Below, piece after piece: positions 47,102 through 56,074 of a stretch of 59,494 nt of DNA. How positions within the stretch are numbered: the first letter of the stretch is position 1; every line of letters begins with the position of its first letter. The notes below the pieces were generated by a model that saw nothing but the letters and a program-made list of their open reading frames with translations, ran no database searches and was not told where the DNA came from. This DNA is from Pseudomonas gessardii (GTDB taxonomy: Bacteria; Pseudomonadota; Gammaproteobacteria; Pseudomonadales; Pseudomonadaceae): assembly GCF_001983165.1 (NCBI RefSeq), contig NZ_MNPU01000037.1:1-59494 (forward strand). The letters are read 5' to 3'. Position numbers and translations under genes: made by a program.

Positions 47102-47425
47102 TCAGATAGGCCGACTGCCGTACTTGTTATCCGGCTTCTTCGGTGGGTCGGCCACCACGTTAGCCTCGACTTCCTGCACTTTGCCGCCTTTGGCGAGGAA
47201 TTCTTCCATCGCGCGGGCCAGCGCATCGCGCTCTTTGTTCTTGGCTTCAACGCTCGGCAACTCGTCTACCGACACAGCCGCCTTGGCCTTACCCTTGGCG
47301 GTAGGGGCCGGTGCGTCCTCGCCACCATCGTCGTCAGCTACGTCTTCGGCTACCGCTTCCAGACCTTCTTCGGTTTCATCGTCACCTACTTCAAGGTCAT
47401 CGTTTTCCAGATCATCGTCGCTCAT
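47102..47425 (-). CDS. sutA: SutA, slow-growth transcription regulator
   Basis: RNA-polymerase-binding protein found in P. aeruginosa that raises expression of housekeeping and ribosomal genes during slow growth. 107 aa: an acidic intrinsically disordered N-terminus (MSDDDLENDDLEVGDDETEE), an Ala/Lys-rich linker, a helix (NKERDALARAMEEFLAKGGK) and a C-terminal tail ADPPKKPDNKYGSRPI, as described for the family. Position near amtB-glnK matches P. aeruginosa. Confidence 0.93.
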   Translation of the reverse strand: MSDDDLENDDLEVGDDETEEGLEAVAEDVADDDGGEDAPAPTAKGKAKAAVSVDELPSVEAKNKERDALARAMEEFLAKGGKVQEVEANVVADPPKKPDNKYGSRPI

Positions 47426-47528
47426 GTTCTACCTCATGACTTGCGAAAAGCAGATTAGTTATAGCCCAGCTTCACCATCTGTCGAAGGCTGCCGGAAAAA
47501 AATCAACGTCCACCGGATAACCAGTGGC

Positions 47529-47744
47529 TTATGCCCCGTCACCGTGCAAGGTGCCGAGGGTTTTGCGAGCACCGTCATGATCACGCTGCTCGCCCAGATA
47601 AACGCTTTGCCATGTGCCCATTGCCAAGTGGCCGGCCTTGACCGGCAAACTCGGTTGGCGACCCGATAGGCTGCCCTTGAAATGACCCGGGGCCTGGCCC
47701 GCTGAGTAATCAGGGTCTGTCGCCATATACAGTTCTGCGCCCAT
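47529..47744 (-). pseudogene. yjbQ-like gene, N-terminal half missing
   Basis: 71-residue remnant of the YjbQ (secondary thiamine-phosphate synthase) family. It keeps the C-terminal half, with APGHFKGSLSGRQPSLPVKA, MGTWQSVYLGEQRDHDGA and TLHGDGA, but the first 70 or so residues, including the HTSASL block, cannot be found upstream in any frame. A full gene of about 140 codons stands here in P. aeruginosa. A 5' deletion is the likely cause; whether the ATG at 47744 is still used is unknown. Confidence 0.7.
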
Positions 47745-47898
47745 CGGCGCGCATTCTAGCGCGCTCTGGGAAAAAACAAAGTGCCGAATACGCCTACATG
47801 CCTGTAAGACATTCGCACAGTGAAAACTGCCTTGTGGATCCGATCACAAACTCGACACAAAAAATCTCACAAGCCTTCACCACAGGCAAATACCAGAC

Positions 47899-47933
47899 AA
47901 AAAAATGCCCGGCAAGCCGGGCATGTTTTTTTT
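47899..47933 (-). terminator. Terminator of glnK-amtB
   Basis: Perfect stem ATGCCCGGC/GCCGGGCAT with flanking A and T runs, 10 bp beyond the amtB stop. Between it and the yjbQ remnant (47745-47898) there is no gene. Confidence 0.92.
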
Positions 47934-47942
47934 CATACGTTC

Positions 47943-49280
47943 TTACAAGTTGTAGCCACGCTCGTTGTGCTCCGCCAGGTCCAGGCCCACGGCCTCTTCC
48001 TCTTCGGTTACACGCAAGCCAATGGTCAAGTCCAGCACCTTGAGAATCACAAAGGTCACGATACCGGTATAGATCACGGTGAAACCAACGCCCTTGGCCT
48101 GGATCCAGACCTGTGCGGCAATATCGGTCACCGTGCCGAAGCCACCCAGGATCGGCGCCGCGAATACGCCGGTCAGAATCGCCCCGACAATCCCGCCGAC
48201 ACCGTGTACACCGAAGGCATCCAGGGAGTCATCGTAGCCCAGCTTGCGCTTGAGGCTGGTGGCACAGAAGAAGCAGATCACGCCAGACGCCAGGCCGATC
48301 ACCAGGGCCCCCATTGGGCCCACGGTACCGGCGGCCGGTGTAACAGCCACCAGGCCGGCCACCACACCCGAGGCGATACCCAGCGCGCTTGGCTTGCCGT
48401 GGGTAATCCACTCGGCGAACATCCAGCCCAAGGCCGCAGCAGCGGTGGCGATCTGGGTCACCAGCATCGCCATGCCGGCCGTGCCGTTGGCCGCTGCGGC
48501 GGAGCCGGCGTTGAAGCCGAACCAGCCGATCCACAGCATCGCCGCGCCGATCAGGGTGTAGCCCAGGTTATGCGGGGCCATTGGGGTGGTCGGGTAGCCT
48601 TTACGCTTGCCGAGCACGATGCACGCCACCAGGCCAGCCACACCGGCGTTGATATGCACCACGGTGCCGCCAGCGAAGTCCAGCACGCCCCAGTCCCACA
48701 TCAGGCCGCCATTGCCGCTCCAGACCATGTGCGCGATCGGCGCATAGACCAGGGTGAACCAGATGGCCATGAACAGCAGCATCGCAGAGAACTTCATGCG
48801 CTCGGCGAACGCACCGACGATCAGCGCCGGGGTGATGATCGCGAAGGTCATCTGGAAGGTGATGAACACCGCTTCCGGGAACAGTGCCGCCGGGCCCGTG
48901 ATGCTGGACGGGGTGACACCCGCCAGGAACGCCTTGCCCATGCCGCCGAAGAACGAGTTGAAGTTGACGACGCCCTGCTCCATGCCCGTGGTGTCGAACG
49001 CAATGCTGTAGCCGTAGACGACCCACAGGATGCTGATCAGACCGGTAATGGCAAAGCACTGCATCATCACGGAAAGAATGTTTTTGGAGCGGACCATGCC
49101 GCCGTAGAACAGCGCCAGGCCAGGGATGGTCATGAACAGCACCAATGCAGTGGCTGTCAGCATCCAGGCGGTGTCGCCGGAGTTGAGGACTGGCGCCGCC
49201 ACTTCGTCTGCCGCCAAGGCCAGGCTGGGTATTACGATGGACAACAGGGCTCCTAGCCCTGCGAATTTACGCAGAGTCAT
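47943..49280 (-). CDS. amtB: Ammonium transporter AmtB
   Basis: Inner-membrane ammonium channel. 445 aa from the ATG at 49280 (CAGGAGAAAACAAT before it): cleavable signal (LLSIVIPSLALAADEVAAP), then eleven predicted helices starting DTAWMLTATALVLFMTIPGL. The pore twin histidines are in GGTVVHINAGVAG and DAFGVHGVGGIVGAI. The cytoplasmic C-terminal tail ends GLDLAEHNERGYNL, the GlnK docking site. Cotranscribed with glnK (34-bp gap). Confidence 0.97.
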   Translation of the reverse strand: MTLRKFAGLGALLSIVIPSLALAADEVAAPVLNSGDTAWMLTATALVLFMTIPGLALFYGGMVRSKNILSVMMQCFAITGLISILWVVYGYSIAFDTTGMEQGVVNFNSFFGGMGKAFLAGVTPSSITGPAALFPEAVFITFQMTFAIITPALIVGAFAERMKFSAMLLFMAIWFTLVYAPIAHMVWSGNGGLMWDWGVLDFAGGTVVHINAGVAGLVACIVLGKRKGYPTTPMAPHNLGYTLIGAAMLWIGWFGFNAGSAAAANGTAGMAMLVTQIATAAAALGWMFAEWITHGKPSALGIASGVVAGLVAVTPAAGTVGPMGALVIGLASGVICFFCATSLKRKLGYDDSLDAFGVHGVGGIVGAILTGVFAAPILGGFGTVTDIAAQVWIQAKGVGFTVIYTGIVTFVILKVLDLTIGLRVTEEEEAVGLDLAEHNERGYNL

Positions 49281-49314
49281 ATTGTTTTCTCCTGGGGCGT
49301 TGGGGTTTGGCGGC

Positions 49315-49653
49315 TTAGATTGCGTCGGTATCGGTTTCGCCGGTACGGATGCGGATAGCCTGTTCCAGATTGACCACGAAGATCTTGCCGTCACCGATCT
49401 TGCCGGTGTTGGCCGCCTTGGTTATCGCCTCGATAACCCGGTCAAGATCCTTGTCGTCAATGGCGACATCAATCTTCACCTTCGGCAGGAAATCGACCAC
49501 GTATTCCGCACCGCGATACAGCTCGGTATGACCCTTCTGCCGACCGAAGCCCTTGACCTCGGTAACGGTAATGCCCTGCACGCCGATCTCGGACAGCGAC
49601 TCGCGTACATCGTCCAACTTGAACGGCTTGATGATGGCAGTGACTAGCTTCAT
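49315..49653 (-). CDS. glnK: PII signal protein GlnK
   Basis: Nitrogen-status sensor that binds ATP/ADP/2-oxoglutarate, is uridylylated by GlnD and blocks AmtB. 112 aa from the ATG at 49653. The T-loop Tyr is in GHTELYRGAEYVVDF, PII signature KIFVVNLEQAIRIRTGETD at the C-terminus. The genes are normally under NtrC and sigma-54; a weak GG-N10-GC candidate (TGGCGTCGCAATGGC, minus strand near 49765) is present but I do not rely on it. Confidence 0.97.
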   Translation of the reverse strand: MKLVTAIIKPFKLDDVRESLSEIGVQGITVTEVKGFGRQKGHTELYRGAEYVVDFLPKVKIDVAIDDKDLDRVIEAITKAANTGKIGDGKIFVVNLEQAIRIRTGETDTDAI

Positions 49654-50074
49654 GAAAACTCTCTCCCGAATTGGTGGACTTGCCCCAGGAAAACAAACCC
49701 GTCTCAAGTCTAAGCGCAGTGCCTGGCTTTGTAACGCATCGTCGCCTCGGCAATTGCCATTGCGACGCCAGCCAACCGTTGGTAACGAAACATGTACCCT
49801 GATCCGTCAGCGCACTGCATTCGTCACAGCGACTGCATCAGTGCATGGGTCATGATCACCTAAGCAGAAACCTTGCCAGCTCCGTAAAAACAAACGAAAT
49901 CAGCCCCTTGCCCGCTCCTGCCGGCCCATCGGGCTGTGTGGCGGCCTGGATACGCACAAAAACAGTGCAAACCTATTCCGCTCAATGCGCGAAAAACGTG
50001 CAGTTGCCAGCATGAAAAAGACTATAGCCACTGCGTGATACACTGCCGGCCAACTGTTTTCCGGAATGTTTCCC

Positions 50075-50335
50075 ATGCTCGCGCCCAAAGACCTCCTCGA
50101 CGCCCTGAGCGGCCACGCCTCTCGCCTGTTTAGCGGCGAAACCCCGCTGCCCCGCACTGAAATCGAAAGCCAGTTCAAGGCGTTGCTGCAAAGCGGGTTC
50201 AGCAAGCTGGACCTGGTCAGCCGTGAAGAATTCGACAGCCAGATGGTGGTCCTGGCCCGCACCCGTGCGCGGCTGGAGAGCCTGGAGGCGAAGGTGGCGG
50301 AGCTGGAAGCGCGGTTGAATCCCAGCGAGCAATAA
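50075..50335 (+). CDS. ubiK: UbiK family ubiquinone accessory factor
   Basis: Small membrane-fusogenic protein of the BMFP/UbiK family, an accessory of the aerobic ubiquinone complex. 86 aa from the ATG at 50075; an ATG nine bases upstream is possible, but the GGA stretch is better spaced for 50075. Amphipathic N-terminal helix (APKDLLDALSGHASRLF) and C-terminal coiled coil (RTRARLESLEAKVAELEARL). Precedes comM as in other pseudomonads. Confidence 0.92.
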   Translation: MLAPKDLLDALSGHASRLFSGETPLPRTEIESQFKALLQSGFSKLDLVSREEFDSQMVVLARTRARLESLEAKVAELEARLNPSEQ

Positions 50336-50346
50336 CACGCCGTACT

Positions 50347-50456
50347 TGTAGGAGCGAGCTTGCTCGCGAAAAACCTGAAAACGCCGCGTGCATCCAGAAG
50401 CCCCGCGTTATTGTTGACGTTTTTCGCGAGCAAGCTCGCTCCTACAGTAGGTTTCC
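50347..50456. repeat. REP doublet between ubiK and comM
   Basis: Arms GTAGGAGCGAGCTTGCTCGC (from 50348) and their complement (ending 50447) are separated by about 60 nt. The same arms appear inside the nested element after argH, so they belong to one REP class. Confidence 0.88.
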
Positions 50457-50558
50457 TGCTGCCTTGGATACGTTCTGTAAAACCTCCACACGGCGCCTCC
50501 CCCGCCCTCGTCTACCCTTGAAAAACCGCAAAGCGGCCCTCCCTTTCAAGGAACGAGC

Positions 50559-51467
50559 ATGTCCCTCGCCATCGTCCACAGCCGTGCCCAGATCGGCGTT
50601 GAAGCCCCCGCCGTCACGGTCGAAGTGCATATGGCCAATGGTTTGCCATCGCTGACGCTGGTGGGCCTGCCGGAGGCGGCGGTCAAGGAGAGCAAGGACC
50701 GGGTGCGCAGCGCCATTCTCAATAGCGCGCTGCAATACCCCGCGCGCCGCATCACCCTTAACCTGGCGCCCGCCGACCTGCCCAAGGACGGTGGGCGTTT
50801 TGACTTGGCGATTGCCCTGGGGATTCTCGCGGCCAGCGTGCAGGTGCCCGCGCTGGCGCTGGATGACGTGGAATGCCTTGGCGAACTGGCCCTGTCTGGC
50901 GAGGTGCGCGCGGTCAAAGGGGTGTTGCCGGCCGCGCTGGCGGCACGCAAGGCCGGGCGCAGCATGATCGTGCCCAGGGCCAATGCCGAGGAGGCGTGCC
51001 TGGCCTGCGGGTTGAAGGTGATTGCGGTGGATCATCTGCTGCAAGTGGTGGCGCACCTCAATGGCCTGGTGCCGATCGAGCCTTACACGTCCGACGGGTT
51101 GCTGTACCTGAACAAGCCTTACCCGGACCTGAGCGAGGTGCAGGGCCAGCTTGCCGCCAAGCGCGCCCTGCTGATTGCGGCAGCGGGTGCCCACAACTTA
51201 TTGTTCAGCGGGCCACCCGGCACCGGCAAGACCTTGCTCGCCAGCCGCCTGCCCGGGCTGCTGCCGCCCTTGAGCGAACAGGAGGCACTGGAAGTGGCGG
51301 CGATCCAGTCGGTGGTCAGCCTCGCCCCCTTGAGCCACTGGCCCCAGCGGCCCTTTCGCCAGCCGCACCATTCGGCATCCGGGCCGGCGCTGGTGGGTGG
51401 CGGCTCGAAACCACAGCCAGGGGAAATCACCCTGGCCCATCACGGGGTGCTGTTTCTCGATGAGCTG
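50559..51467 (+). pseudogene. comM: comM (YifB family), 3' part removed by island insertion
   Basis: ComM is a hexameric helicase with a Lon-like N-terminus and Mg-chelatase AAA+ domain, needed for branch migration in natural transformation. Codons 1-303 are intact: IGVEAPAVTVEVHMANGLPS, GLPEAAVKESKDRV, Walker A FSGPPGTGKTLLA. The reading stops matching within Walker B at GVLFLDEL; the family continues PEF. From 51468 the frame runs 36 unrelated codons to a stop at 51578. The family length is about 500 aa, so Walker B and the remainder are lost here; the 3' part may lie beyond the right edge of the window. Confidence 0.93.
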
Positions 51468-51728
51468 AAGCTTAGGGCTACATGTCAACATGTGTACCCC
51501 AGAATTTCTGACCTTGAGTCGCGTTTCCTCACGTTTGGACCGCGCATCCCCCGGCCTACTCACGACTGCGTTGTGTAGTGGCTAACAGATAGCAAATCAC
51601 CCTGCCCTTATGCCATGATCGGAATCGATTTATTGCGTTCGACGGTGCCATTAAAGGCAAACTGAAAACTCTGCCTCGAATGTCTAATTATAAATCGGTA
51701 GGAAATACCTATAGGCAGGGAGCGAGTA

Positions 51729-52952
51729 ATGCTGAATCAACATTTTTCTTCTAAAAATTTCATGCGGCTTTTAACTAGGCAGGATATTTTCAGATATGAC
51801 ATGGGCACTGGTACCGACGACTACAGAGCAAAATTAACTACAGTTGAAGAAACTATAGGAAAAGACAGCTACGCCTTTTCAAGTTTTAAAAGAAAGAAGA
51901 TGACGCATGGCGAAGTCATATCACCGGCATGCATTGTTGACGACTTCGCGTTAAGAAAGCTGAACGACAACATAAAACGTGTGTTCAGCATAAAGACCAC
52001 GGACAGAAATAGTATATTGCCACAAATTAAAGTCCTTTTGAACGAAGGTGGCGAGTTTTGGTTGCGGAAATATGACATAGCCAAATTTTTTGAATCGATA
52101 CCAGTAGGAAAAGTTCTTGATCTTGTCAGAAACGACTATCGGTTGTCATACGAATCAAAGAAGATCTTAAATAATCTATTTTGCAATCCAACAATAACAA
52201 AATCTGCAGGCCTACCACGCGGAATATCACTTAGCTCAACATTGTCCGAGCTGTATATGCGAGAATTTGACGCATTCTGCAGAAAACTTCCAAACTGCTA
52301 TTTTTACACTCGATATGTTGATGACATTTTCATGCTTTTTCATGAGGACCCCGGGGATATCACGCCGAAACTTATCCTTCCGGATGGGCTTTTTTTCCAG
52401 CCGATAAAAACTCTAGAACTACACCATCAGCATAAAGGCCCGGTGAAGACAAGCGATGGCGGCTCAAGCGTAACGTACCTCGGATACGAATTTGACTTTA
52501 AATCTAACAGCAAGGATAAAGCTACAAAACTACAAGTAGGAATTGCCTCAAAAAAGATCAAGAAAATAAAAACGAGAATAATGCTTGCACTGTTTGACTA
52601 CTGCCAAACTAAAAATTATCTCTTGCTCAAATCCAGACTTACGTTCCTTGCAAGCAACTACAATATCGGCAAAGACTCTGCGCGAGGAAAACTGTATGCA
52701 GGCGTCCATTTTAATCATCTGCTCGTAGATAAAGAGCGTTATGGCGATCTTACGGATATTGACAGTTTTTTGCGTAAAGCTATCTGCAGCGCGAAAGGTT
52801 CTTTAGGCCGAAAGCTTTCCCCTCTCCTGTCTGCGCCTGAGCGCCGAGAGCTTATGAAGATCTCCCTAATGCAGGGCTTCCAAAAGCAGATAGTAAGGGC
52901 ATTTGCACCTGATCATCTCTTGGAAATAAAACGGATTTGGGCACATGTATAA
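51729..52952 (+). CDS. drt3a: Reverse transcriptase Drt3a (UG3-type)
   Basis: First reverse transcriptase of a probable DRT3 antiphage system. 407 aa. Palm motifs: RKYDIAKFFESI (first catalytic Asp, about residue 115), GLPRGISLSSTLSELYM (161-177), RYVDDIFMLF with YVDD at 196-199, and SSVTYLGYEFDF (246-257). A Lys-rich thumb (SKKIKKIKTRI) and a helical C-terminus follow. No maturase, endonuclease or retron-type features. GGGAG precedes the ATG at 51729. The gene overlaps drt3b by 8 bp. In characterised DRT3 the Drt3a subunit makes a poly(GT) strand from an RNA template; that activity is inferred here. Confidence 0.82.
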   Translation: MLNQHFSSKNFMRLLTRQDIFRYDMGTGTDDYRAKLTTVEETIGKDSYAFSSFKRKKMTHGEVISPACIVDDFALRKLNDNIKRVFSIKTTDRNSILPQIKVLLNEGGEFWLRKYDIAKFFESIPVGKVLDLVRNDYRLSYESKKILNNLFCNPTITKSAGLPRGISLSSTLSELYMREFDAFCRKLPNCYFYTRYVDDIFMLFHEDPGDITPKLILPDGLFFQPIKTLELHHQHKGPVKTSDGGSSVTYLGYEFDFKSNSKDKATKLQVGIASKKIKKIKTRIMLALFDYCQTKNYLLLKSRLTFLASNYNIGKDSARGKLYAGVHFNHLLVDKERYGDLTDIDSFLRKAICSAKGSLGRKLSPLLSAPERRELMKISLMQGFQKQIVRAFAPDHLLEIKRIWAHV

Positions 52953-54936
52953 ACAGCCAAGCAACAAAGTTCGCATTAGAAAGAACGACGAATATAGGGC
53001 TATGTTGACGGAAACACTCCCTTATGAAGTCCCGATGCTTTTCTCCAATGAAGGTTTATATCTTGCCGCAAAAGACAAATTACTCTCCAAACTTAAGGAA
53101 GAACACGGTTTAGATATCTTCAACAACCAACCAACGATTCCATACAAATACAAAATACGTAAGAACTCATACGAATCGCGCGGCCTAGCTATAATGCACC
53201 CTGCTCAACAACTGGAGACGGGGTTATTCTATTCTCGTTATGATCACTTGATTGTCGGGCTATGCCAAAGAAGCCCCTTCTCCCTAAGGGCACCATGCTC
53301 GATTGCGAGCTACTATGTAGAGCGAGCGCTTTCTAGCAGCAATAATACTGGGAAAGATAATCATGTTGAAGAGGCAGCAGATGGGTTTGGGGTAGTACCC
53401 AACACAGGAACATCTTACTTTGCGTACAAAAAATTTCCTTTTCTTTTCCGTTATTACGATTCTTTGGAGTTTCTGCGATTAGAAAAGAAATTCAAACAAC
53501 TAACGAAGATGGATATATCAGATTGTTTTAACCGAATTTACACCCATACCATTGCGTGGGCTGTAAAAAGCAAAGAGCATGCAAAGCGCAACAAGCAGCA
53601 GTCTTCTTTTGAAGCTAGCTTTGACAAACTAATCCAGAATGCTAACCACGGAGAAACCGCAGGCATTCTAATTGGTCCAGAAGTATCCCGCATATTCGCG
53701 GAGATAATACTTCAGAGAGTAGATCTTGACATAATTTCTAGAGCATCAAAACTCGGACTGCAATTGGATACCGACTACACCATCAGACGTTATGTAGATG
53801 ATTACTTCATTTACACAAACACTTCTACGGCGCAAGATGCTTTAAAGAAACTTATTCCTGGCGCGCTTGCAGAATTCAAACTCGCTATCAACAATGGTAA
53901 GACTTCTGACCAGGTCAGACCGTACATCACCAGTACGTCAATATCGCGGCATAATATATCCATTAATATCGCTTCTTTTTTTAACAAGTACGTCGATTTC
54001 AAATCAGAACTAAATGAAGAGTCCGGCAAAAATTCAACCGTAATATTTCTGAAAGGAATTGATAACGTCACCGCTGCGGTTGTTCAGACAATAACTGCGG
54101 TTAAACGGTCGATCGGTGAGATGGGATCGTATGACGCAACAGCAAACTATTTCTTGGGAATGTTCAAAAAATTCTTATCTAGGATGATAGGCAAGAAGAT
54201 AAAATCTGAAAACGATACCGCGCATAATGCACTATATTTTTTCTTAACAGCCATCATTGATATTGTTTTCTTCTATTACTCAATGACGCTACGCGTCAGA
54301 CAGACGTACCAAATTTCGGAAATAATACTCATGATCGCCAAGATCATGAAGCCTCTTCCCGCAGATTTAAAAGATACACTCATTAGAAAAATTGTCGACG
54401 AAGGCCGATTAATTATTAACCAAGCGAATAACGACCTTCCCGAGCACAAAATAGAGGTGATGAACTTACTCATCGTGCTGCGAACATTTGGAGTTGAGTA
54501 CGTTTTTGATATGCCGTTGTTATCAAGAACTTTCGAGTTTGATATCGGACCTGAACAGGAAATATCTATAAAGGAGAACTTTGACTATTTTCAGTTAGTT
54601 TTTTTACTATCTTATATAGGGGGTATACCAGCATTCGATAATTTAGTATCAACCGCTGTCGAGTTCTCCTCTGTTCGATTCCTCAGCAAAGGCTGGGCCG
54701 ACGAAGCAGAAAATGTATTCATGTTTTTTGATCTGCTATCGTGCCCATATGTTTCACCCGCTGAGAAGCAAAAGATAGCGAAGCTAGCTTTGAGGCATAT
54801 TTCAGAAAAAAACTTGAACGAACGTGCAAACAAATTAATTCAAGATGTTAGTTTGAGGACATGGTTTTTCGGGTGGACACAAACTGTAGATCTAGGTCTG
54901 GTTTTGAAGAAAAAAGAATTGCGCACGCCCTATTAA
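52945..54936 (+). CDS. drt3b: Reverse transcriptase Drt3b (UG8-type)
   Basis: Second reverse transcriptase of the pair, 663 aa. Palm motifs: LTKMDISDCFNRIYTHTIAW (catalytic Asp about residue 190), HGETAGILIGPEVSRIFAEI (235-254, typical of the unknown-group/Abi-like RTs), RRYVDDYFIYTNT with YVDD at 283-286. A helical C-terminal half of about 300 residues without a known domain follows, as in UG8 proteins. Start ATG lies inside the drt3a 3' end (ATGTATAA), so translation is coupled. Known Drt3b makes the complementary poly(AC) strand without a nucleic-acid template; conserved residues for this cannot be confirmed by eye. Confidence 0.82.
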   Translation: MYKQPSNKVRIRKNDEYRAMLTETLPYEVPMLFSNEGLYLAAKDKLLSKLKEEHGLDIFNNQPTIPYKYKIRKNSYESRGLAIMHPAQQLETGLFYSRYDHLIVGLCQRSPFSLRAPCSIASYYVERALSSSNNTGKDNHVEEAADGFGVVPNTGTSYFAYKKFPFLFRYYDSLEFLRLEKKFKQLTKMDISDCFNRIYTHTIAWAVKSKEHAKRNKQQSSFEASFDKLIQNANHGETAGILIGPEVSRIFAEIILQRVDLDIISRASKLGLQLDTDYTIRRYVDDYFIYTNTSTAQDALKKLIPGALAEFKLAINNGKTSDQVRPYITSTSISRHNISINIASFFNKYVDFKSELNEESGKNSTVIFLKGIDNVTAAVVQTITAVKRSIGEMGSYDATANYFLGMFKKFLSRMIGKKIKSENDTAHNALYFFLTAIIDIVFFYYSMTLRVRQTYQISEIILMIAKIMKPLPADLKDTLIRKIVDEGRLIINQANNDLPEHKIEVMNLLIVLRTFGVEYVFDMPLLSRTFEFDIGPEQEISIKENFDYFQLVFLLSYIGGIPAFDNLVSTAVEFSSVRFLSKGWADEAENVFMFFDLLSCPYVSPAEKQKIAKLALRHISEKNLNERANKLIQDVSLRTWFFGWTQTVDLGLVLKKKELRTPY

Positions 54937-54944
54937 CTATATAA

Positions 54945-55165
54945 GATAATTTTTGAGGACACGCAGGTCAGCTTGACCCAGGCCAGAGCTGTAATTTGGC
55001 GAATACGTGGAGTAGGAATTGGCAAAATTCGTAAGGATTAGTCGAAACCGAAAAACGCACCTAGACCATTCAAGCAGCCGATATGGGGCTCAGCACCATA
55101 GAAACTGCTGGTCGAAGGACACACGATGGGCCGTGCGTGCTCTCCCCTTCGGGGCCTCTTAATTA
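54945..55165 (+). ncRNA. Candidate DRT3 non-coding RNA with ACACAC template
   Basis: The 248-bp gap between drt3b and the IS has no open frame but several local stems: GGTCA/TGACC (54966-54978), CAGCA/TGCTG (55091-55110) and CCCC-TTC-GGGG (55144-55154), the last followed by a T-rich stretch. Between the second and third stems lies a single ACACAC at 55119-55124. DRT3 systems carry an ncRNA whose ACACAC is copied by Drt3a, so this is the best candidate. The ends are my estimate; the promoter is not seen, and the RNA may be processed from the drt3 transcript. Confidence 0.6.
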
Positions 55166-55219
55166 TCTATTTCCTTATGAATGTTGGACTGCCCCCGGCA
55201 TCGTAGACATTTTCCAGCC

Positions 55220-56074
55220 TCAAAGTGAGGCACTTTCAAAGGCCTCAGGACTGACGCCGCCCAGGTGACTGTGACGACGCGCTCGGTTGTAAAACGCCTC
55301 AATGTAATCGAATACGTCGGCACGGGCCATGTCCCGGGTTTTGTAGATCCTCTTGCGGATGCGTTCTTTTTTCAGGCTACTGAAAAAAGACTCAGCCACG
55401 GCATTGTCCCAGCAGTTTCCTCGGCGGCTCATACTCGGCTCGAGGTGGTTGGCCAGACAAAAACGTTTCCAGTCATCGCTACCATATTGGCTACCCTGGT
55501 CCGAATGCACGATGACTCTGGTTTTGGGTTTACGGCGCCATACCGCCATGAGCAGCGCGTCCAGCGCCAGCTCCTTGCCTAGCGTTGGCTTCATTGACCA
55601 GCCGACCACCTTGCGAGCGTAGAGATCCAGTACGACAGCCAGATATAGCCATCCCTGCCATGTTCGGATGTAAGTGATATCGGTCACCCAAGCCTTATTA
55701 GGGGCATCGACAGTGAAGGCCCGGTTAAGTCGATTGGGGGCAATGATCGATGGTCTGCCTTTGATTGCGCGCGGGGCTTTATATCCTCTGAGCGCCTTGA
55801 TTTTATTGGTGCGCATCAGTGCCGCGACACGGTGCTTGCCGCAACTTTCTCCAGCCTCGCGCAAATCAGCAAACACCCTCCGTGCGCCATACACACCTCG
55901 ACTGGCCGCATAGGAGTCGCGGATCAGCCCTAACAGCCGACCATTCTCTTTTTCGCGATCAGAAACAGGCTTGTGTAGCCATTGATAGAACCCGGCACGA
56001 GCAACTCGCAAAACCCGACACAGCGTAGTGATCGCGTATTGATCTCGGTGCTCGTTCATGAAGCGGTATTTCAC
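55220..56074 (-). CDS. IS3-family transposase OrfB (DDE integrase domain)
   Basis: 284 aa with HTH_21 region (TTLCRVLRVARAGFYQWLHK) and the rve catalytic core: Asp in KAWVTDITYIRTWQG, Asp in VIVHSDQGSQYGSDDW, Glu in CWDNAVAESFFSSLKKE. It starts at a GTG overlapping the OrfA stop and is probably made mainly as an OrfAB fusion by -1 frameshifting at the A7 run complementary to 56104-56110. The frame is intact. Confidence 0.95.
   Translation of the reverse strand: MKYRFMNEHRDQYAITTLCRVLRVARAGFYQWLHKPVSDREKENGRLLGLIRDSYAASRGVYGARRVFADLREAGESCGKHRVAALMRTNKIKALRGYKAPRAIKGRPSIIAPNRLNRAFTVDAPNKAWVTDITYIRTWQGWLYLAVVLDLYARKVVGWSMKPTLGKELALDALLMAVWRRKPKTRVIVHSDQGSQYGSDDWKRFCLANHLEPSMSRRGNCWDNAVAESFFSSLKKERIRKRIYKTRDMARADVFDYIEAFYNRARRHSHLGGVSPEAFESASL

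Noticed and set aside
49740..49790. Sigma-54 promoter before glnK
   Set aside because: Only a weak GG-N10-GC match was found; too far from consensus to list as a feature.
51468..51728. Upstream leader of drt3a as the DRT3 ncRNA
   Set aside because: It contains no ACACAC; it has a hairpin near the ribosome-binding site, but the 3' gap is the better match.
51729..54936. Retron or group II intron reverse transcriptase
   Set aside because: No maturase or endonuclease domain, no msr/msd-like inverted repeats beside the first RT, and two different RTs in one operon; DRT3 explains all features better.
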